Shown: positions 1 to 5,000 of the stretch, piece by piece
Layout of the letters: the number at the start of each line of letters is the position of its first letter
Numbering within the stretch: the first letter of the stretch is position 1
NCBI GenBank assembly: GCA_938015405.1
Contig: CALLPZ010000384.1
Span: forward strand, 1-9,643
Reading direction: 5' to 3'
From: an uncultured Pseudanabaenaceae cyanobacterium
GTDB taxonomy: Bacteria; Cyanobacteriota; Cyanobacteriia; PCC-9006; JAAUQQ01
Length of the DNA: 9,643 bases
Translations under genes and position numbers: made by a program
The notes under the pieces: generated by a model
Databases searched by the model: none
What the model was told of the DNA's origin: nothing
The model's input: only the letters and a program-made list of their open reading frames with translations

Positions 1-296
1 GCCTCTAAGCAGGCCATACCGACGGAATAATGATAGCGGGTTGGGACCGCAACGCAAACCGCATCTACATAGGACAACATGTCCTGATAATTCTCAAAAA
101 ACCGGCAGCTATACTTCGCAGCTGTCTCGATGCCCCGCTCAACGGAAACATCTGAAACGCCCACAAGCTCAACATCCTTCAGCAAACTCAGCACCCGGGT
201 GTGGTGCTGCCCCATATTGCCAACCCCGATGACACCAACGCGGACAGGAGCAGTTAGCTGACGCTGCCCGTTGGATGCTGCTTGTCTCTGGGACAT
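1..296 (-). CDS. Gfo/Idh/MocA-family oxidoreductase, N-terminal part (runs off left edge)
   Basis: The minus-strand frame starts at ATG 296-294 and is open to the window edge, giving 98 visible residues. After about 19 polar residues comes a Rossmann dinucleotide-binding start, VRVGVIGVGNMGQHHTRVL, with the GxGxxG fingerprint. It is followed by a beta strand ending in an acidic residue (VELVGVSD) and the segment VDAVCVAVPTRYHY, which is typical of Gfo/Idh/MocA enzymes. The EKP catalytic motif would lie just beyond the edge. Members oxidise or reduce sugars, inositols or similar substrates with NAD(P); the substrate cannot be told from this part. A GAGGA Shine-Dalgarno site 10 nt upstream supports the start. 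The nearest upstream gene, 545-1942, points the same way but is 248 bp distant, so this gene probably has its own promoter. Confidence 0.85.
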   Translation of the reverse strand, partial: MSQRQAASNGQRQLTAPVRVGVIGVGNMGQHHTRVLSLLKDVELVGVSDVSVERGIETAAKYSCRFFENYQDMLSYVDAVCVAVPTRYHYSVGMACLE

Positions 297-306
297 GCGG
301 TGTTAT

Positions 307-311
307 TCCTC
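307..311 (-). promoter_or_regulatory. Shine-Dalgarno site of the Gfo/Idh/MocA gene
   Basis: The minus strand reads GAGGA here, with a 10-nt spacer to the ATG at 296. This is the clearest ribosome-binding site near the left edge, and it sets the start of the oxidoreductase. Confidence 0.6.
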
Positions 312-352
312 GATAATCCTCAACCACGACGGGCCCCCGTTAAGACCAAGAC

Positions 353-387
353 AGTGCCCCAGAATCAAATTGATTCAAAGTGGCACT
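353..387. repeat. Nested inverted repeat upstream of the oxidoreductase gene
   Basis: An inner perfect palindrome, GAATCAAATTGATTC (362-376, 7-bp arms around one A), sits inside a second inverted repeat, AGTGCC (353-358) and GGCACT (382-387). It lies in the 248-bp spacer between two leftward genes, 57 bp upstream of the oxidoreductase ATG. No T-run follows it on either strand, so it does not look like an intrinsic terminator. A regulator-binding site or a leader RNA structure fits better. The rest of the 297-544 spacer shows nothing I can name. Confidence 0.5.
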
Positions 388-544
388 CCAACTACACGGG
401 GAGCCCGAGATCAAATCCCGAAATCACACAGATACTAACATGATGTCTAGATTCCTAAAGAATTCCAAAGGACCAGTCGACAATCCTGCACAGTCACAAA
501 ATCACAAAATCCATTGCTAACCATGGCGTAATCATGAGAGCCGC

Positions 545-1942
545 TCAACCCCCATCCACATCCAAGTCTGCAACCGCAACTTCGCTTTCCATGGGCTGCA
601 TTGCCAACTGAATCCACTTCAACCTTGGGCCTTCCATGGAAATCACCGTTAGTGAAACATTGCGATACTGACCTTGCTCTCCAGTCTGGGGAACATGCTG
701 CAGTAGCTGGATTAAAAAACCACCTAAGGTCGTGTAAGTCTCTGAGAGGGGTAAGCCCGTTTCAAGATACTCATTGACCTCTTCCAACTCCACCTGGGCT
801 TGGATCTGGTAAGTCTGATCATCCAAGCGCTTAAAGCGAGGGTCACCTAGGGCACTGCGTGGAGAGGCTCCATCAAACACCTCCTCCATCAAGTCTAGGA
901 GGGTGATCAAGCCTGCTGTGCCGCCATATTCATCCACAACAATCGCCAGGCCCTGTTCCGCCCGCTGCATCAGCCCCAGGAGCTCCTGCAATGCCATCGA
1001 CTCCGGCACAAACTGCACGTCCTGCAGCCAAGGAAGCAAACTCGTATTGAGATGCAAGGCATTTTGACGCAGCGGCTCAGCTAGGGCTCTGAAGTCCACG
1101 ACCCCCAAGACTTCATCTAGGGAATCCGCAATGACCGGATAGATACTGTGACCACAAGTCCCCATGACCTCTAGCAAATCTGCAAACACTGCCTGGCGAG
1201 GCAAGGTCACCAAACTGGCTCGGGGCACCATGACCTCCCCAGCCGATACCGTCGAAAATTCAAAAACATTACTCAGTAGCTGACGTTCCTGCGCTTGGAG
1301 CCCTGACTCACTATCCGTTTCAATAATGAACTGCAGTTCCTGGGCCGTGACCTGCCCCATGCCCGGAATGCTGCTATAGCGAACCCCAAATAAACGCAGA
1401 AACAACCGCGTTGACAGATCCAAAAAGGCAACTAAGGGCGCGAAAACCCGAGCAATCGTCCAGCCAAAGGGACCGAGTAGACGAGCAAGCTGCTCTGGAT
1501 ACAACAATGCCAAGGCCTTAGGCGCAAGCTCTCCTAAGACAATCTGCAAGTAGGCCACACCAAGAAAGGCAATGGGCAGGGAGAAACTATGGACCAGCCA
1601 ATCTCGCTGGGCCAAGCTCCCCCAGGATGGATGGGCGATCGCCAAGCTGGAGAGGCAATAGCGCACCAAGCTACCCACCGTACTTTCACCAATCCAGCCC
1701 AGGGCCAGACTGGACAGTGTAATACCCAACTGAGTGGTTGAAAGCAAACGGGTGATCCGACGCTGCAGCTTCTGAACCGTTCGCGCCGAAGCATCACCCT
1801 CAACCGCCAGCTGCCCCATACGCGATCGCCTGGCCGAGACCACCGCAAACTCAGTTGCCACAAAGAAAGCATTCAGCGCAATCAGACCCAGCACGATCCC
1901 CAGCCGCTGCGAGCCATCTCCCCAAGTCAAGAAGTTTTGCAT
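545..1942 (-). CDS. CNNM/HlyC/CorC-family membrane protein with CBS pair
   Basis: This 465-residue integral membrane protein has the full family order. A DUF21/CNNM transmembrane domain covers about residues 1-195, with NAFFVATEFAVVSARRSR and later VLGELAPKALAL as signatures. A cytoplasmic CBS pair (about 215-358) follows, with GEVMVPR at 235-241 and VVDEYGGTAGL at 335-345. A CorC_HlyC C-terminal domain covers about 370-447. The family includes the CorC and CNNM proteins linked to Mg2+ (or Co2+) efflux and the mislabelled 'hemolysin' HlyC; transport by this member is inferred, not seen. The segment after the second CBS motif reads LMEEVFDGAS, without the frequent GEI ending. The upstream gene ends 57 bp before the ATG with no hairpin between, so the two may be co-transcribed. 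The Shine-Dalgarno is weak (GAG, 5 nt from ATG). Confidence 0.9.
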   Translation of the reverse strand: MQNFLTWGDGSQRLGIVLGLIALNAFFVATEFAVVSARRSRMGQLAVEGDASARTVQKLQRRITRLLSTTQLGITLSSLALGWIGESTVGSLVRYCLSSLAIAHPSWGSLAQRDWLVHSFSLPIAFLGVAYLQIVLGELAPKALALLYPEQLARLLGPFGWTIARVFAPLVAFLDLSTRLFLRLFGVRYSSIPGMGQVTAQELQFIIETDSESGLQAQERQLLSNVFEFSTVSAGEVMVPRASLVTLPRQAVFADLLEVMGTCGHSIYPVIADSLDEVLGVVDFRALAEPLRQNALHLNTSLLPWLQDVQFVPESMALQELLGLMQRAEQGLAIVVDEYGGTAGLITLLDLMEEVFDGASPRSALGDPRFKRLDDQTYQIQAQVELEEVNEYLETGLPLSETYTTLGGFLIQLLQHVPQTGEQGQYRNVSLTVISMEGPRLKWIQLAMQPMESEVAVADLDVDGG

Positions 1943-1999
1943 CCTAGCTCAAGCCAACCTGCTGATAGCGATGGCACCCACATTACAAACCCCGCACGA

Positions 2000-2752
2000 T
2001 CAATTCCCGCTTTGCACAACGGGTATACCAGAGAGCTTAAGCTGAATTTTCTGCTCAGGGTAATCAGTCAAGGACACTACCAGGCTATCCACCCCGTTGA
2101 TCAAGGCTTTCGGAATGCGAATCCGGCCCGAGAAGGTATCACTCAGGGGCTGTAGCTCCCCCGGAAGGCCCTCAGCAGTAGCACTTAGCGGACGATTCTG
2201 ATCATCCGTCACATCTAGGAAGCTATAGAGGAAACGCACGGGCTTAGTGCCCTCATTACGCAAATTCACATCCAAAACAAAAGAGCCATTCTCTGGCTTC
2301 ACCCCCACCACTTCCATCAAAACACCACCGTCCTTACTGACAATGGGGAAACCAACTTGATTGGGGCGATCGCCCTCAGCATCGGCATCAATGGCAGCCG
2401 CAGCTTCTACCGGAACGACAGGCTTCGCCGGAGCCAAGCCCTTATTCGCCAAGCGCTCCTTCACCTGGGTCAACACCTCTGATTCAGACAGAAACGCAAC
2501 CTCCTGCCCTGGGGCAGGCTCATCCTCCTCTTCATTCCCCCGCGTCGTTGTACGACTACTCAAACCAAAGTCGGGTTGGGTCACACCTTTCAAGGCATCT
2601 CGCCCCAAACTATTCCCGAGGGTCATGCCAATAATGCCAGCCACAATCATCAGAAAGAGCATCGACAGCGTGTATAGCAAAGACACCCGCAAGCGAACGG
2701 TTTGAGCGGGTGCCGACTTTGCAGAAGACTTGGTCATGGGCTTAGCAGGCAT
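2000..2752 (-). CDS. Single-pass membrane protein with extracytoplasmic beta-rich domain, function unknown
   Basis: I do not recognise this 250-residue protein. It has a short basic N-terminus, a single strong hydrophobic helix at about residues 22-46 (SLLYTLSMLFLMIVAGIIGM), a low-complexity acidic and then Ala/Pro-rich stretch (about 70-125), and a C-terminal domain (about 130-245). That domain alternates short hydrophobic strands and turns (LDVNLRNEGTKPVRFLYSFL) in the manner of DUF4352-like immunoglobulin folds. The positive charges before the helix predict a cytoplasmic N-terminus and an outward C-terminal domain. The start is uncertain: the ATG at 2752 and an in-frame ATG five codons later (2737) both lack a clear Shine-Dalgarno site. 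The CNNM-type gene begins 57 bp downstream on the same strand, which suggests a two-gene unit and perhaps a shared envelope role. Confidence 0.75.
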   Translation of the reverse strand: MPAKPMTKSSAKSAPAQTVRLRVSLLYTLSMLFLMIVAGIIGMTLGNSLGRDALKGVTQPDFGLSSRTTTRGNEEEDEPAPGQEVAFLSESEVLTQVKERLANKGLAPAKPVVPVEAAAAIDADAEGDRPNQVGFPIVSKDGGVLMEVVGVKPENGSFVLDVNLRNEGTKPVRFLYSFLDVTDDQNRPLSATAEGLPGELQPLSDTFSGRIRIPKALINGVDSLVVSLTDYPEQKIQLKLSGIPVVQSGN

Positions 2753-2831
2753 AGCGATTCAACAAGGAAGGAAAGCAATCCCAAGGCATGATGTGAAACC
2801 TCGGGTGCCAGCAAGAAGCGAGAAATACTGC

Positions 2832-2863
2832 GTAGGGTTGTAATGATAGATTGCATACCCTAC
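2832..2863. repeat. Imperfect hairpin in the spacer between the membrane protein gene and tRNA-Ile
   Basis: Arms GTAGGGT-TGTAAT (2832-2844) and ATTGCA-ACCCTAC (2850-2863) form a 13-bp stem with one bulged T (2856), one G-T pair and a GATAG loop. It lies about 80 bp upstream of the leftward gene at 2752, so it could be in that gene's 5' leader. No T-run follows it. Its role is unknown. Confidence 0.4.
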
Positions 2864-2959
2864 CGATGCTGCCCAAGCTTACCCCATAAAATGGCTAGCC
2901 CCGGGCCACAGTCTTGCGGAACTGAGCTAAGCTATACGGAGAAAATTGGGCGTAGCCTC

Positions 2960-2989
2960 TTGACGACTCAGGACGTCGAAGGGTAGAAA
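2960..2989 (+). promoter_or_regulatory. Candidate sigma-70-type promoter of tRNA-Ile
   Basis: TTGACG (2960-2965, five of six bases of TTGACA) is followed after 18 bp by TAGAAA (2984-2989, four of six bases of TATAAT). Transcription would begin near 2996, about 11 nt before the mature tRNA 5' end, a normal distance for a tRNA gene. Confidence 0.5.
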
Positions 2990-3006
2990 CCAAGCATCGA
3001 AAGTTA

Positions 3007-3079
3007 CCAGGGTTGGCCGAGCGGTTGAGGCAGCGAACTCATAATTCGCCTTAGACAGGTTCAACTCCTGTACCCTGGA
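3007..3079 (+). tRNA. tRNA-Ile2 (anticodon CAU, probably lysidine-modified)
   Basis: A full cloverleaf folds. The acceptor is CCAGGGT/ACCCTGG (3007-3013 with 3072-3078), the D stem GCC/GGC, and the anticodon stem GCGAA/TTCGC. The loop CTCATAA places CAT at 3040-3042. The T stem is ACAGG/CCTGT with loop TTCAACT, and the discriminator is A3079. CCA is not encoded. CAU could mean initiator Met, elongator Met or Ile2. The perfect C1-G72 pair argues against initiator tRNA, which has an unpaired C1-A72. The anticodon arm (AACTCATAATT) and D arm resemble plastid and cyanobacterial trnI-CAU, in which TilS turns the wobble C into lysidine so that AUA is read. The Ile assignment is from family resemblance; elongator Met is the alternative. 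Confidence 0.85.
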
Positions 3080-3125
3080 TTTTCTCTAAAGTTTGACTTT
3101 AAAGCTTCGGATCTCCTACAAAGCT

Positions 3126-3164
3126 TGAGTCCGAGCAAAAGCCATTAGCTTTTGCTTGGACTCA
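3126..3164 (+). terminator. Strong 17-bp hairpin downstream of tRNA-Ile
   Basis: TGAGTCCGAGCAAAAGC (3126-3142) pairs with GCTTTTGCTTGGACTCA (3148-3164) over 17 bp with a single G-T pair and a five-base loop, CATTA. It sits 47 nt after the tRNA and 96 nt past the stop of the convergent gene 3260-3685. The best T-run is CTCTTTT on the plus strand, 7 nt beyond the stem, so it is an imperfect intrinsic terminator for rightward transcription. The minus-strand side has no T-run. It could instead be part of a small RNA. Confidence 0.45.
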
Positions 3165-3259
3165 TTAGAGCTCTTTTACAAACCAGCAACCTGCCCATCA
3201 CGACGGCCTAGAGCATAAAGTCGTAAAACTATCGCCTCGAACAGGATGCCTAGAAGCCT

Positions 3260-3685
3260 CTAGAACCCAGGTTGTTCATAAACGAATTCCGTACCATTCG
3301 CCTGGCGAGAGAAGATAGAAGGCTCAACCAACAAAGAGCTCTCAAAGGGGTTAGGCAAATCAATCACGCGGATTTCAGGATCGCTAGCGACCTGATCCTG
3401 CAGCATGTTGCGATAAACTCTCTCGATCTCCCGAGAATCACGCTCAATCGCGATTTCAGGGTAGTTACCCCGGCGAAATAGACCTGCCCCGGTTCCAAAC
3501 AGCGCCCGAAGATTACCAACGGTCGTTTGGGTGTCGTAGATGGTGCCAGAACCATTGAAAGCGTTATCCAACGTGGCTCCCCAGGAGTCCGTATCTGGCA
3601 ATTGCTGAGCATTCACCGGAGACAAGGCAGCACCACTAGCGGCCAGGAGCACAGTCCCCAGCAGCAATTTAAATTGGAATTTCAT
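3260..3685 (-). CDS. Small secreted protein, function unknown
   Basis: The protein has 141 residues from ATG 3685-3683. The N-terminus is a classic signal peptide: MKFQFK, a hydrophobic core LLLGTVLLAASGAAL, and a probable signal peptidase I site after Val-Asn-Ala (residue 26, before QQLPD). The mature part of about 115 residues is acidic to neutral, without cysteines or further membrane helices. I recognise no named domain in it. The frame stays open five codons upstream to a TTG at 3700, but GAGG at 3695-3698 lies 9 nt before the ATG and overlaps that TTG, so the ATG is the better start. A TATAAG box about 37 bp upstream fits a short leader. It is divergent from pyrE and appears to stand alone. 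An envelope or periplasmic location is well supported; the role is not. Confidence 0.75.
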   Translation of the reverse strand: MKFQFKLLLGTVLLAASGAALSPVNAQQLPDTDSWGATLDNAFNGSGTIYDTQTTVGNLRALFGTGAGLFRRGNYPEIAIERDSREIERVYRNMLQDQVASDPEIRVIDLPNPFESSLLVEPSIFSRQANGTEFVYEQPGF

Positions 3686-3694
3686 CAATACAAA

Positions 3695-3698
3695 CCTC
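3695..3698 (-). promoter_or_regulatory. Shine-Dalgarno site that decides the start at 3685
   Basis: GAGG on the minus strand is 9 nt upstream of ATG 3685. It overlaps the alternative TTG at 3700-3698 and so cannot serve that codon. Confidence 0.65.
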
Positions 3699-3721
3699 AA
3701 GGGTGACGGTTGAACTAGCCT

Positions 3722-3727
3722 CTTATA
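3722..3727 (-). promoter_or_regulatory. Candidate -10 box for the secreted protein gene
   Basis: The minus strand reads TATAAG, five of six bases of the consensus, about 37 bp upstream of ATG 3685. No good -35 hexamer stands 16-18 bp further upstream, so an activator or a weak promoter is possible. Confidence 0.4.
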
Positions 3728-3939
3728 GCGCGACCAGATGATTTCGCCCAGTGCTGACCCTGCCTGAGAACAGGGTTTTCGCCAAGACGACGGAGAAATT
3801 CCTTCACCCAGATCTGGCCTACTACGCTTACAGCTCCAGACTCGACAGTCCCCTAGGACGCCAAAGAAAACGCAAATTGGGGTTGTCTAACGCCTAAGGT
3901 CGCTGATTTTAGCTTATTCTTTGGGCGAGAAGAAGCCAC

Positions 3940-3945
3940 TACACT
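3940..3945 (+). promoter_or_regulatory. Weak candidate -10 box for pyrE
   Basis: TACACT lies 15 bp before the pyrE ATG, which would leave a leader of under 10 nt. The -35 region is poor. In the same divergent spacer (3686-3960) I also see a small hairpin, ACCCTG/CAGGGT (3757-3776, followed by TTT), and a 10-bp palindrome, CCAGATCTGG (3808-3817). Neither has an obvious role. Confidence 0.25.
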
Positions 3946-3960
3946 AGCACCGAAATTAAG

Positions 3961-4563
3961 ATGATGAATTCTGCGCCCAGCCCATGGCTAACAGCGGACT
4001 CAGGCACCGTACGCCAGAAGCTTTTAGATCTGTTCTGTGAGCTGGCGTACCGCGAAGGAGACTTTGTCTTAACCTCGGGCCAACGCAGTACCTATTACAT
4101 CAATGGTAAGCAGGTCACACTCCACCCCGAAGGCTCGGTTGGTGTCGGACGCCTGCTCTTAGAAATGCTGCCCCAGGGAACAACGGCTGTGGCAGGCCTA
4201 ACCCTAGGTGCAGATCCCATGGTTACAGCCGTTAGCGTTGTGGGGGTTTATGAGGGGCAAAGCATTGCGCCTCTGATTATTCGTAAGGCTGCAAAAGGCC
4301 ATGGCACCCAGGCTTATATCGAAGGGCTTGCCTTGGAACCAGGCACCAATGTTGTGGTCTTGGAAGACGTCGTCACCACCGGCAAATCTGCCCTCCAGGC
4401 CGTTGAGCGCCTCCGGGATGCCGGCTACGGCGTGGACCGCATTCTTGCTCTGGTGGATCGCCAACAGGGCGGCGCAGAGCTTTATGCCAAGGAGGGGCTC
4501 AATTTTGAAGCGCTGTTCAAGATTGAGGAGGTCCGCGATCGCTGGCGGGCATTACAAGCTTAA
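3961..4563 (+). CDS. pyrE: Orotate phosphoribosyltransferase
   Basis: PyrE joins orotate to PRPP to make orotidine 5'-phosphate, the fifth step of de novo UMP synthesis, in the cytoplasm as a dimer. The 200 residues match the usual family length. The N-terminal signature FVLTSGQRSTYYINGKQV (36-52) is that of OPRTases. The flexible catalytic loop holds RKAAKGHGT (108-116). The PRPP-binding motif VVVLEDVVTTGKS (131-143) has the acidic pair Glu-Asp. Two ATG codons stand in tandem at 3961 and 3964; neither has a strong Shine-Dalgarno site, so either may be used. No other pyrimidine gene is nearby, which fits the scattered pyr genes seen in cyanobacteria. A 10-bp hairpin follows the stop by about 20 nt. 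Confidence 0.95.
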   Translation: MMNSAPSPWLTADSGTVRQKLLDLFCELAYREGDFVLTSGQRSTYYINGKQVTLHPEGSVGVGRLLLEMLPQGTTAVAGLTLGADPMVTAVSVVGVYEGQSIAPLIIRKAAKGHGTQAYIEGLALEPGTNVVVLEDVVTTGKSALQAVERLRDAGYGVDRILALVDRQQGGAELYAKEGLNFEALFKIEEVRDRWRALQA

Positions 4564-4582
4564 TTCTGACCTCTCGTCCCAG

Positions 4583-4615
4583 TCACCCAGGCCAGTGCCT
4601 AGAGAGCCTGGGTGA
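4583..4615 (+). terminator. Hairpin after pyrE
   Basis: TCACCCAGGC (4583-4592) pairs perfectly with GCCTGGGTGA (4606-4615) around a 13-nt loop, 20 nt after the pyrE stop. The stem is GC-rich but the following bases (GAGCCTAATTTCTC) are only mildly T-rich. It probably stabilises the 3' end or terminates weakly. Confidence 0.45.
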
Positions 4616-4619
4616 GAGC

Positions 4620-5000
4620 CTAATTTCTCATTCAGCCCCAAAGCTAAATCTGTCCTAAAGGCTGTTGTAAAGCCTGATTAAATCCGGGATACTCCCAGGA
4701 TTTCATTAAGCAATTACACGCATTTCACAAGAAAAATATTTTACAAAGAATAGTTTTTGCCAAGATGAGATCAGTCGTCACGGTGTTTTAGGGTCATCCC
4801 CAAACTTTTTACCTAGCCTTACCTTAGAAGAGGTCATACTCCATGGGGGCTTGAGCCACTTTTTGAAAGTTTGGAGAAATGTCAGACTTTGGTGAGAATT
4901 ATCCTGAGTCACCCTACCCCCATTCGTAGTCAGCAAAAGGGATGCCTTGAACAAAGATTCGACTATCTACCGTTTTCCCAATGGGGGAGTGCATTGAGCC
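4620..5000 (+). other. Long AT-rich spacer before the CHAT gene, with two small hairpins
   Basis: No convincing gene lies here. AGGCT/AGCCT (4659-4675) and AAATCC-GGGA/TCCC-GGATTT (4680-4703, three-base loop, one bulged A) form small stems. The stretch 4705-4760 is AT-rich and may contain the promoter of the CHAT gene, but I could not find a -35/-10 pair with good spacing. TTGCCA at 4757 has no partner. GGAG at 4986-4989, 11 nt before the ATG at 5001, is a plausible ribosome-binding site. Confidence 0.35.

Noticed and set aside
3007..3079. Initiator tRNA-fMet
   Set aside because: Position 1 pairs with position 72 (C-G), and the anticodon stem lacks the three G-C pairs next to the loop typical of initiators.
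3101..3126. Mobile-element scar from the AAAGCTT direct repeats
   Set aside because: Seven-base copies 12 bp apart, with no terminal inverted repeats or transposase remnant, are compatible with chance.
4757..4790. Promoter for the CHAT gene at TTGCCA
   Set aside because: The -35-like hexamer is good, but no -10-like hexamer stands 15-19 bp downstream.
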